Source of the DNA: Maratus speciosus | Lineage: Eukaryota; Arthropoda; Arachnida; Araneae; Salticidae | Direction of reading: 5' to 3' | NCBI GenBank assembly: GCA_963932465.1 | Contig: OZ010791.1 | Coordinates: 321,342,283-321,406,282 of the forward strand | Length of the DNA: 64,000 nucleotides | Shown: positions 35,385 to 45,570 of the stretch, piece by piece | Numbering within the stretch: the stretch's first letter is position 1 | Layout: each line of letters starts with the position of its first letter | Made by a program: the position numbers and the translations under genes | The notes under the pieces: model-generated | Database searches by the model: none | What the model was told of the DNA's origin: nothing | What the model saw: only the letters and a program-made list of their open reading frames with translations

Positions 35385-36480
35385 TTGGAAATTGCTCGTC
35401 AAACGTGGCAAATGATACGGACTATAACTAGTCCGTACTATAACTAATTTTATAATTATTTTTTGCACTTTATATTGTACTTAATCTATATTTTTTTGCA
35501 CTTCATAAGTGCATAGTCATTAAAATGCACTTGCAATATTTTTTTCCCATTCCCCGTAATGTAACACAAAACTTTTGACTGTCTCTCTAATTAAACTATA
35601 CACCGATTTTCAAAGAATTTGAAATGGCTCGACAGAATTTTGCAACAATTATATATTTAAAATTTCAGACCATTCGGAAGGCTGTAACATCATTAAAATG
35701 CACTTGCAATAACTTTTTCCTATTGGCCGTAGTGTAACGGAAAACTTTTGACTGTCCCTGTAATTAAACTATACATCCGATTTTCATAAAATTTGAAATG
35801 GCTCGACAAAATTTAGCAAAAATTATATATTTAAAATTTCAGACCATTCGGGAGGCTGTAACATCATTAAAATGCACTTGCAATAATTTTTTTCCCATTG
35901 GCCGTAATGTAACACAAAACTTTTGACTGTCTCTGTAATTAAACTATACACCGATTTTCAAAGAATTTGAAATGGCTCGACAGAATTTTACAACAATTAT
36001 ATATTTAAAATTTCAGACCATTCGGAAGGCTGTAACATCATTAAAATGCACATGCAATAACTTTTTCCTATTGGCCGTAATGTAACGGAAAACTTTTGAC
36101 TGTCCCTGTAATTAAACTATACATTCGATTTTCATAAAATTTGAAATGGCTCGACTAAATTTAGCAACAATTATATATTTAAAATTTCAGACCATTCGGG
36201 AGGCTGTAACATCATTAAAATGCACTTGCGATAATTTTTCCCATTGGCCGTAATGTAAAGAAAAATTTTTGACTGTTCCTGTAATTAAACTATACATCTG
36301 ATTTTCATGAAATTTGAAATGGCTCGACAAAATTATGCAACAATCATATATTTAAAATTTCAGACCATTCGGTTGGGTAGTTTTTGCTCTGTTATATGCG
36401 GACAGACGGACAGACAGACAGACGGACTGAACGACGACTATAGGTGCTACGCATTTATATAATTACGAACGCACCTAAAA
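35385..36480. mobile_element. Unclassified repeat family A, copy 2 with expanded core
   Basis: It shares its start (TGGAAATTGCTCGTCAAACG, GGCAAATGATACGG) and end (TATATGCGGACAGACGGACA, GACTATAGGTGCTACGC, ACGAACGCACCTAAAA) with copy 1 at 30655-31155. Between them it carries about five tandem ~174 bp units where copy 1 has one. Confidence 0.6.
35505..36380. repeat. 174 bp tandem array inside repeat family A
   Basis: CTGTAACATCATTAAAATGC recurs at about 35682, 35857, 36030 and 36204, that is every 173-175 bases, with a partial unit before. Each unit contains ACTTTTGACTGTC.CTGTAAT, AATTTGAAATGGCTCGAC and TTTAAAATTTCAGACCATTC. Units 1 and 3, and 2 and 4, resemble each other most, suggesting duplication in pairs. 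Confidence 0.75.
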
Positions 36481-38345
36481 ACGTATAACTTCTAAATTAA
36501 TTTTTTAACATGAAATTTTTAACATTTTTTGAAAATGAATTTAACTTCAAAATAACTACTAATTAGAACTTCAAATTTGAAACCTCATTAATTCCTAAAC
36601 TACTTGACCATATGACCTCCCATTTGGTATCCGATAGTATTTACCGCAAAATTCAAATGTGACGTAAAAATTAGATATTATCATTGAAAATTTGAAACTT
36701 CGTAACGATTTCTATACGTTGAAGAAACCCTAATTAATGTTAGAGTAATAATTAGTAGAAGTTATTACTAATCGATTGGTACCAGTCGTGTTTTTATACC
36801 ATGATATGCCGCCTAGTCAACAAGGGATGTTCATTTATGATTCCTGGACTGTACTCGTTTATACTGAAACATGTAGGTTTTACATATGAAACAATATTGT
36901 AAGTCTCCCTTTGAAAAAACAGATTACCAAACAAGAAATAATAAAAACTCAATTTAGAGTAAAATTAACCGAACCCGATCCGTACCTAAAATAATTTAGC
37001 GCAAATCATGCCAAAATCAAAACGCTGGTCAGATTGCGTCCAAAGGAAATCGGATATCTGGATCGATGCAAGATTCTAATCCAGTATTTTCCAATCTCAT
37101 TTTACAAACGCCCCACTTTTAACTGTAACATTACCATGCCCTACTCCCCACTCTATAACATATGTATCTTATGGTTTAAAAAGATATTTCCCTTCACGTG
37201 TAAGGAGCCTAAAAGAGCTTTAACTATGACAAGACATTTCGTATATTTAAAACTTAACAAACAGGCAATTGTTCTTTCACAAATATGTTTTTACTACAAT
37301 TATAATACTGTGGCTGCAACGAAACTATACATTTTCGATTTTCGGCCATAAAAATTTTGCAGTTTCTTCCCAATTTGCCTGGGTGTGAAATAAAAAATCA
37401 TATATGATATTCATTTTTATGTTCACAAAATTTCTTAAAGAGATTCTCATATTTAGCATTAAATTTAATAATATTTATATAACTTATAATAAATTATAAT
37501 GATTTATTAAAAATAAGTGAATTATTTTTGGAATACAAAAATCCTATCTGTTGCACAATACACAAGTTCAAGAAGCATTTCTCGATAGTATCTTTGCCAG
37601 TTTTAAGTAGTCATATTTATTTCCTACCTTAGCACAAATGTGTAATCTGATTTCAAATATAATGTATATGTCATGATATATATTGATTTACTGTGTATGA
37701 GGTCTCGACAAGAGCATAAGAAAGTTGCTATTTATCCATTTCTTTTCTGATTCTGTTTTGACAATTTACACATTTTATAAGATTTTTACTTCATCTTTCA
37801 AATATTTCAAATATTTTTTAGATTAATTGTGTATATGACAGTCAGTTTTATATTTACTCTCAAGCAGATTCATGTGTAACGAATAAAAACAATATCTGAT
37901 TTGATAAACAGTCGAAAATAAAAAGTTTCAAAAATTGTAAAACACACAGAAAAACCAGAAAAGTTACAGAAATTTAACAATAAAATTATGTTTTACTGTT
38001 TTAAGATCATCGAAAAATTTTTCATTTAATTATTCCTGTTTTAGTTCTGCTTTCAACTTTTGATTGCGAACTGTTTAAAACTTCTATGTACTCTAAAACA
38101 TTACTTTTCAAAAATAAGATTTTAAAAAACTGACAAGGAATGGGTTAAAAATAAATTTGGAATTTCTCCTGACCTAAAAATGAAACTTCTCCCCTGTGTA
38201 GGGGTGGGGTGCTATGCCCCATGTTGCGAATCACTTTTCTAATACAATTTTCCTTCCCTTGATGCCATTATCGCTTTTTCTGATGATTATACATTAAAAC
38301 GTTTGAGGTGTCCTTGTAAAACAGATAAACACGCACATGTATATA
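36481..38345. other. Unannotated AT-rich stretch
   Basis: No element or gene was recognised. The 105-residue frame at 37034-37351 has no domain signature and is probably chance. Confidence 0.4.
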
Positions 38346-38791
38346 CCGGTTGCCTTAAGAAGGTCTGATTGATTTTAAAATATTCAATAACTTGCAAACG
38401 GTGACAGATATTTAAAAAATACTTGCAGGACAGTTATGCATGAGGTCAAAAGTTTTTTTACAGTGATAGTTTGAATTACAAACAATAGATGGCGCTGTGA
38501 TCAATAGACACTAAATTCAGGCTCGATATTTGGTACTTCGGGACCCACTCAATACATTTTAATCTCCTTTTTCCGCATGGAAGAAGAGAAAGGTCAAAAA
38601 ATCGAGCCTGTATTTAGGGCCTATTGTTTACAGTGCCATCTATTGTTTTTAATTCGAACTAAAATTGAAAATCACTGTAAAAAAACTTTTGACCTCATGC
38701 ATAACCCTCCTGCAAGATTGTTTTAAATATCTGTCACTGTTTGCAAGTTATCGAATTTTAAAATCAGTCAGTCCTTTTTAGGACACCCGGG
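38346..38791. mobile_element. Foldback element with ~190 bp arms
   Basis: The left arm starts CCGGTTGCCTTAAGAAGGTC and the reversed right arm CCCGGGTGTCCTAAAAAGGA. Both continue with GATTTTAAAAT, ATAACTTGCAAAC.GTGACAG, TTATGCATGAGGTCAAAAGT and AACAATAGATGGC.CTGT. The ~60 bp centre contains AATCTCCTTTTTCCGCATGG. ATA flanks both ends, a possible short target duplication. No coding. Confidence 0.6.
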
Positions 38792-39718
38792 ATATTCCCA
38801 CGATCGACGACTATTTTAGAAAATAGTGCTATGTACCATAACGCTATTCTCAACATCCATGATAATTCCATAACATCCATGATAATTTAAACGAAAGTTA
38901 ACGGAATAGACAGCAATTGCTGAAAATATTAAAATAACTTATTTACATGGTCTTGCTTTATTACTGAATGCGTATCTTAACTATAATCATACACTTCTGC
39001 ATGAAATATGTGGCATATATAAGCTGGTGCCAGGATATAAAAAATTGCAAATAAAGTTAAATTTAAATGTAAGACATCGTTTGATACTGAATCGAGGACA
39101 TTCTACAACTTTGTCATTGACCTTTTTCCCGTACCTCGTACCGTTTTCCAAATAAAAATGCTAACAATGCAGTTTATTTAAAGTTGATAGTGATTTCATT
39201 GGGTAGCCGTACTTTACTATAACTATCACCGTTGTGGAGTTAGAGGGAGAAAGACGTAACTTTATCACGCACTCTCTATGAAAAACAATTTAATTTGATT
39301 GATTTTGTATTCATTTTATTTAATTTATTCTAACGCATTTTTTGAAAATTTAGGAAAACAAAATTCAAAAATAGATTTTTGCGAAAAATAGCCTTATGCA
39401 AAACTTGCTATAATTTATTAATTTTCCCCATAACTGTATAAATTGAGCTACTAAATATATAATGCACTATAATATAATCCCTAAGATATGAACTTCCAGA
39501 GGTATAACCTTCCAAATTAATATTTTTTATGTTAATTTATAAAAATAGCTGTAAAATTTCAGGAAATGTTGATATATTTAAATCGACTGATAATTTACAC
39601 TTCCAATATAACAAATTATAGGCGATGTGTTGTATATAAATATAACTATAGTTTTTGGATATAGAAACATTTTCGAAACTTATTGTTCAAGAAAATCGTG
39701 ATTTAAAATGAAAACAGA
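38792..39718. other. Unannotated AT-rich stretch
   Basis: AT-rich flank of the Academ-type element; nothing recognised. Confidence 0.45.
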
Positions 39719-39721
39719 TTG

Positions 39722-39956
39722 TAGTCCGATCGCCAAATGAGAAAATAGGCTTGGACCTTGAATTAAGGTCCGACTATTGTTTTATGATTGATCCTAGTAT
39801 TATTTGATATACTGAATCATAATATGTGGGGTGCCAGAGTGGCACCCTTGGGCAACTTTAAATATTAAAGGTTAAAGTTCACTAAGTCCAAAAAACAGAA
39901 CTCAACCATTTTATTGCGAATGAAAGGGAGTCGGCAGACCAGAATCAAATATTTTT
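39722..39956 (+). repeat. Left terminal inverted repeat of Academ-type element
   Basis: It starts TAGTCCGATCGCC, contains the hairpin GGACCTTGAATTAAGGTCC and passes through TTTTATGATTGATCCTAGTA, GGTGCCAGAGTGGCACCCTT and TTGGGCAACTTTAAATATTA. It ends near GAATCAAATATTTTT. Against the reversed right end the similarity is continuous with small gaps. Confidence 0.85.
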
Positions 39957-40168
39957 AGTTTAATAGTTGTTTATTATGTAAATACTATGTAATATTACGG
40001 TATATTATACTTTTGCAACATTATAAGATAGCGGTTCAACGTAAAATATATTTTGAAACGAGTAAAAAAAGTTATAAATTGGAAGTGTGTAGTTTTCTTT
40101 AAGTTTATTTAAAAATTAAAAAAATATATTTTACAACGATACAGAATGCATATCAGATTACAGGATAC

Positions 40169-43100
40169 CTATTCAGATTCAAAAATGGACATTTCACTGT
40201 CACTTTCATCAAATTCAGGTTCATGAGTCTTCAAATTACCACACAATTGGCCGCCTTCGCAGACGCAGAATTCTTTACAAGACATACCTACATGCACACA
40301 ACTGCACCTTGCTGTTGAACATGGTTTCTCACTTGAACAGCTACATCTTAAACTTTTTAGCAATTCTAGTGGTGCCAACTCTGTGCTACTTGGAAGTTGA
40401 ATGGGTACCAAAGAGTGTGTTGTTTCAATCTTTGCCCATCCATAATCAGTTGGATTTAATGGTGGAGGAAATGAAGATGCTGCTGCGTTCCAAGTGCAAG
40501 CTTGCAAATGACATCGTTTTATATGGAGTTCAAATGCCTCTGTTGTCGAAGGGAGGTTCTTAAGTTTAGGAGGAATTTTCTTAGATAACCACACTTTGTA
40601 TCGAACATCTGACATGTTGTGAACTTCCTTCTTGTAGCCGTAGCAATGTGCAATGAAGTTTGTGCACTGTGCTATACATTGTTGTATTGAAGATTCTAGA
40701 CAACCTAAATACGTAACTTTAATACCAGATCTCAGAACTTGTACAGCTTTAGACTTTCCAATGCCAAAAAATTGTGAAGTGGTATCACAGCCAGTGAGAC
40801 AATGTACTGCTAACAACGAGTCTGCTTGGATACCTAGGTTATGAACTGTTGCTGCTATATCTGAGAGCTTGACCTTGTCAACAGACTCCATTCACATACT
40901 GCATTTAAGATTTAGCTTTCTGTAAAAGTGTACGAGCAGAACAAAAACGTCAGTGTCATCAGATAAAATCTTGATAGTGTTTGTTGCACACCTTGACAGA
41001 CAAATAGCCTGCTGTACAATTATAACGTCTGCTTCTTCATGGTGTGTTTCCAAATCTGAGCGAGGAATTACAACGCCAGGAGTTTGTAATTCAATTGGGA
41101 TTGTATCAGTACCAGTAACGACCAACTTGTGTGGAAGAAACTCATTATGTTGTAATAGTTGCGTACAAATCATGGTTGTTAGTTGTACTTTATTGCGTGA
41201 ATGGGTCAATATACTGTTGCGACTTGGGAGAGGTGTGTCTGCTCTTAATTGCATGGGAGTACTGTTAACTCCTCTTTGTGAACGCGTTGCACTCTTCGGA
41301 CTATACTCGAAGTACCTATCAAATACAAGGAATGTGTTCTGTTCTGCAACATGCTTCATGATCACCGCAATTACATTATCAATGTAAATTTGTATTGTAC
41401 CAACCTTTGGCCAATGAACGTGCCACAAAAGAGCACTAGCATCTATAATTAATGCATTTACATATTTCCCCCTCGACGAGACCTGCACTCTTAATTGACT
41501 CATTAATTGGGATTTCTGGGAGGCGGGATTCATGTCCCCAAATTCGTTAAATAGTGCTGACGGGACTGGTGACAATTCGTAACCAAACAAAGTTGGCAGG
41601 CTGCATATTTCAGCATTACGTGTCATCAGTTGTAGGGCACGTGCGTAAATAGTCTCTGTATTATAGACACTCGTTTGTTGTACCAACATATGTTTCTTGT
41701 TACTTGACAAAGTGACAACTTCGTTTTTCAAAGGAACATAAAATCCCTTTGGCAGTGATTCCTCAAATTTTTGTCGTTGCTTTTCTCCGAGGCATACGGC
41801 ATCATCCACATTTACTTTCGTGTTTCCAATACGGCCACTATGTATACTAACAATACCATCAGGGTGATCTTCAATGACCAAAGGATTCATACACGTTTGA
41901 AGTTTTTGTCTTATTATTTTCGTATCTTCTTCATCACATTTAATTCTTGCTGCACTTTCCTCTTTGTGAAACGTATGCACCTTCTTTGATTCTTCGCCAT
42001 CTATCATATCTTGTACATCTTTAGATAGTTGACCACAAACATGCAATGATGATGCCCACTTCTTCATCGTGTTTGGTTGCAACGTTATCACTTTTATTCC
42101 ACCACGACTTTTACCAAAGCGCATAAATGTTGTTTCAATTAGCATGTCGGTCCATATGCCATTCCATATCCCGGGACTATGACGGGCCACATGCTCACCC
42201 TTTAGGAGCTTTTCACGAAGAACGGGGTCTAGTTGTTCCATGCTTCGCAGATAATATATTGCATAACGAGCGTAGTTCCAATGCCCTGCAGCAAAAAAAT
42301 AAGGTATCATTGCTTGAAGTGTCCACAAATGCAAATGCCAGTCACTTTCGCGTTCTGCGCGTATGAACATTAACATGATGAACACTGGCTTTATTAGACA
42401 ATCTATCCAATGTTTTGACGTTCTACTCTTACTTGCTATGTTTTCCAGGTAAATCATTAAAGAATCAAAGTCATTTATGTCTTCGTTAGAGAACAAAGGT
42501 GAAAGTAGTTCTTCCATAGTAATACGTAATGCTCGAATATTGTGTGGAAACTTCTTTCCAGCCAACATAGCTTTAACATCAGCAAACGCAACTTGCAATA
42601 CATCTTCCAGGCCAGAACTTGACATTAATGTTCCAACACATCCAACAAATGACATAAGTGTGTGCATTCCTCCTAATCGTACATGGAAGTTTCTAAATCT
42701 TTCTGGATGAACCCATAACACTTCTACAGCCAAGCAATACAGTTGTTGATCTGCCGTAAACACTGTGAATGCCTGCCCCATAGACTGTGTCGACCTTTGA
42801 GCTTCATACATAGCGGTAATTATAGTTTCATGATCGGTTGGCTTCATATCTAAGAGTGGTGAGTAAACTGTGTTAGTTCTTGAGGAGATATCCATGTGTG
42901 ATTCTCGAGCACACTTTGTCATGAAGCCCCATATTCTGGTGCATTGCTAGGATCTTCTTACATCTGTTTAAAAAATGTGAAATCTCTAGCTCTAGCTGTT
43001 TCAAGTGACACAACTGTTTGTGCCAAAACTGATAGTGGCTGAATAAACCTTTTAGCTGCATCGTTGGGCATGGACGGTTTATTAGTACCATGGTAATGCT

Positions 43101-44583
43101 GTATATGTATGTCGGGTTGTTTGAGAGCAATTGTTTCGGCCTTTTTTAACCGTTTAATGGTAACAGCAAATTCTACTTTATCACTATCCTTAGACTGTTG
43201 TGATACTATCATAGCGAGAGAGTGTGTTGATCTCTGTCCATTTGCTGAGAAGATCTGTATATCAAAATTGTCTACTACTGTTTGAATCAGACAGTCAGAT
43301 TTCAATCTGTTTACCCCTGTAGTTCAAAGTTTCCCGATTGCATGTTACGGCAAACTGTAGTTGCTACTGATGATTTGTACCTCATTACTTCGTCGTAGCT
43401 GCAACAAATTCCAAAGCTATACAGCAAGTCAATGAGTTGTCTTGATGAATAAGCGTGATGAAGTGTTACACCAAGAGACACTTGTAATCGAGTATAGGTT
43501 TTTGACACAATTCCAGTTACGATGTTTCCAATAAGACATGGAGCCAGATGTTCTTTTGGCATTAGCTGCATCAGAAGGTTTATCAATGTTTGACTTGCCG
43601 CTTTCATTGCATCTTCGGTGCAAATTCTCGTAGTGTAATCCTTCGTTTGTTCAACAGAAACTGCTTCAATTTCAGACTTAATTTTAGAAACCATTCTGAT
43701 CATGTTTAAGTCATCATCCTCAGAATTCTCAAAATTAAGAATGTGTGCTGCTTCTTTACGGAAGCAAATGATACTAGCTATTCTTGATGAACTGAGAATC
43801 ACAAGATTATTACCAAAGTAGTCTAAAAGATCAGAAATTAAAGTTCTCCGGCGGCTTTTTGTACCACCATTGCTCATGTACGTAGCATACAGCTCTACAG
43901 AATTCCACATACGACTACGATTACTGTTCATAGTGGAGATAACGACAGTAAAACCTTCAGCCTCTTTACTTGAAACACTAATTTTGTTCAATGCGCTCTT
44001 AACACTTCGAGCGGCCATAAAGTTTTTGTAGCAAGAAAGATGGTACCGTCCTTCTGCTGTATGTAGATCACTCATTGCTCCCATAACACGTACTCGAATC
44101 TCATCTCCCTATTCGTCACCGCGATTTTGACAAACTTGAATAATGTTCTTTTTAAGTAAGTCACCATTTTTTCTATCCAATGTTTTGCATTCTCTGAAAG
44201 TCTTCCACCGTTCTGGGTGTTTAGGATCAAGTGGCAAACATTCCTGCCCCCAAAAAAATACAGTGCACAGAAAACTGAAAACGCTCATAGGATCGTCTGG
44301 TACACTTGGATTCACTGCTGCTAGTTGTTTGAAACTGTTGTTCTCTTTTCTTTTTCACTGCACGTTTAATATGGTCCTTGGATGTATAACTGCTTACACA
44401 AACCTAGTAAAATTGCAAATTCTTTAAACTCCCATCTTGTAAACCATGTTCAATATGTCTATGAATAGTGTCACCACGCTCTCTACTGCTCTCAGCAATT
44501 TTCTTTAGTCGATATATTCCACCAGTCACTAGTGAATCAGTACGATCGCAATTAAAAAAACAGCGCTTGGTATCTTCAGACAT
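40169..44583 (-). pseudogene. Academ-type transposase/nuclease gene, broken
   Basis: The gene runs from ATG at 44583 (MSEDTKRCFFNCDRTD) to a stop at 40169, about 1470 codons, the size expected for this family. N-terminal pieces carry paired cysteines (CFFNC) and ECLPLDPKHPERWKTFREC, zinc-ribbon-like, then the ARYH-type word EGRYHLSCYKNF. The middle (42922-40892) includes NFHVRLGGMHTLMSFVG, a strongly conserved family motif. A nuclease region follows: IDASALLWHVHW (about residue 488 of that frame), HHEEADVIIVQQA and SDDTDVFVLLVHFY. These give the acidic residues of a PIN/FEN1-like fold. In the next frame (40891-40169) HCLTGCDTTSQFFGIGKSKA matches the helix-turn-helix loop of FEN1/XPG enzymes, followed by a cysteine cluster. 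Breaks: in-frame stops at 44404-44406 (TAG), 44109-44111 (TAG) and 40892-40894 (TGA), and frame changes near 44247-44258, 43311-43320 and 42925-42960. Confidence 0.8.
40230..40350 (-). other. C-terminal CXC-like cysteine cluster (Cys8)
   Basis: Within the last frame the protein reads LRCSCSSEKPCSTARCSC, then VHVGMSCKEFCVCEGGQLCG. The cysteine spacing CxC, C, CxC, C, CxC, C resembles Tesmin/CXC zinc-binding domains and the Cys8 finger described for Academ transposases. It probably binds DNA or zinc at the transposon ends; that role is inferred. Confidence 0.7.
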
Positions 44584-44738
44584 GTTTAATTTGTAAAAGA
44601 TAAACAAATAAATAAAATAAAACATAATAAACATTACATAAACTACAAAACATTTACAAATGACATTAAGATTGGGGTTAAGACCGGAAGCTTCCAGTCC
44701 ATGATTCGGTTCGCCTTGTCGCCTTATTTAAAATGGAT

Positions 44739-44993
44739 ATTTAATAAGTTCATGTAGCTGTCGCCAATTTTTTCACGAGTTTGCTGTATATTGAGGTTAA
44801 TACTATTTGTTTTTTGAATGTGTATTTTTTCCAATGTTTCTCTTTTATTTTGATTTTTTTCCCTAAATACAATTTTTGGAAATCAGATATATGTTTGGTT
44901 TGCAAACAATGTTTGGACAAACCCGTGCATGGGTTGTGCTTTTAATGTTGTATTGATGAAAAAATTGACGACAGCTACATGAACTTATTAAAT
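44739..44993. repeat. Internal foldback near right Academ end
   Basis: ATTTAATAAGTTCATGTAGC TGTCG at 44739-44763 is matched exactly, inverted, by CGACAGCTACATGAACTTAT TAAAT at 44969-44993. The match extends inward with one mismatch through CAATTTTTTCA. The pair encloses ~180 bases of AT-rich sequence upstream of the gene's start. It may be a nested MITE or a subterminal protein-binding structure. Confidence 0.6.
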
Positions 44994-45015
44994 CAGAACT
45001 TAGAAAATGACATTA

Positions 45016-45121
45016 AAGATCCTAGTGTTTCTAGAGCTAACGCAAAGCGGCACTGATGATGGAGGCAGAATTTCCGAAACCGGTCTGTCGATAGCGTTAG
45101 CTCTGGCGACACTTGGATCTT
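45016..45121. repeat. Second inverted repeat near right Academ end
   Basis: AAGATCCTAGTGTTTCTAGA GCTAACGC at the left faces GCGTTAGCTCTGGCGACACT TGGATCTT at the right (28-base arms, a few mismatches). The ~50-base GC-richer loop includes GGAGGCAGAATTTCCGAAAC. It lies between the foldback at 44739-44993 and the terminal repeat. Confidence 0.6.
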
Positions 45122-45143
45122 GATTTCTTTTGTTATTTTTTAC

Positions 45144-45367
45144 AAAATATTTAATTTTGGTAAGCCGACATCCTCTCATTTGCAATAAAATGGGTAAGTT
45201 CTGTTTTTTGAACCTCGTGAACTTTGACCTTCAATATTTAAAGTTGCCCAAGGTTGCTATTCTGGCACCCTACATATTTTTACTCAATATATCAAGTAAT
45301 ACTAGAATCAATCATAAAATATTAGTTGGACCTTATTTCAAGGTCAAATGGATCGGCGACCGGACTA
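45144..45367 (-). repeat. Right terminal inverted repeat of Academ-type element
   Basis: Reversed, it starts TAGTCCGGTCGCC, contains GACCTTGAAATAAGGTCC and TTTTATGATTGATTCTAGTA, then GGGTGCCAGAATAGCAACCT, TTGGGCAACTTTAAATATTG and TTTTATTGCAAATGAGAGG. It ends near AAATTAAATATTTT. It matches the left repeat over roughly 225 bases. Confidence 0.85.
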
Positions 45368-45570
45368 TTGGTTTCCAGTTACTGAAATACAAACTCCCTG
45401 ATTGAAACGGGAAAAAACTAACTTCCAAATTCCAATGATCGTACAAAGTAAACCAGAAAAGAGCTTTAAAATGTTAACTATACAAAAAGCCTCCCAAATT
45501 AAAGAGTGAACTTTTTTGCGATATTTACCATATTCGAATACATTAATTATACTTTCCTTTATTATTATTA

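Larger units (their letters stand above)
39722..45367 (-). mobile_element. Academ-type DNA transposon, near complete
   Basis: The 5646 bp element is bounded by long terminal inverted repeats (39722-39956 and 45144-45367) and a TTG duplication (39719-39721, 45368-45370). It carries one minus-strand gene that fills most of the interior. The gene product combines a FEN1/XPG-like nuclease region with a C-terminal cysteine cluster. From what I know of the families, an XPG-type nuclease, a Cys8 zinc finger and a 3-4 bp target duplication together define the Academ superfamily. The structure is complete at both ends, but the gene is broken, so this copy cannot move by itself. A TA duplication with ends starting GTCC is an alternative reading of the termini. 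Confidence 0.75.

Noticed and set aside
37034..37351. 105-residue open frame as a host gene.
   Set aside because: No domain, no splice or promoter context, and amino-acid make-up typical of chance AT-rich frames.
40892..40894. Selenocysteine or read-through use of the TGA between the two large Academ frames.
   Set aside because: Two TAG stops and three frame changes elsewhere in the same gene make simple decay the better explanation. No SECIS-like element was looked for successfully.
41000..42710. Plus-strand frames of 72-144 residues at 40953-41387, 41771-41989, 42127-42366 and 42477-42710.
   Set aside because: They are antisense shadows of the minus-strand Academ-type gene.
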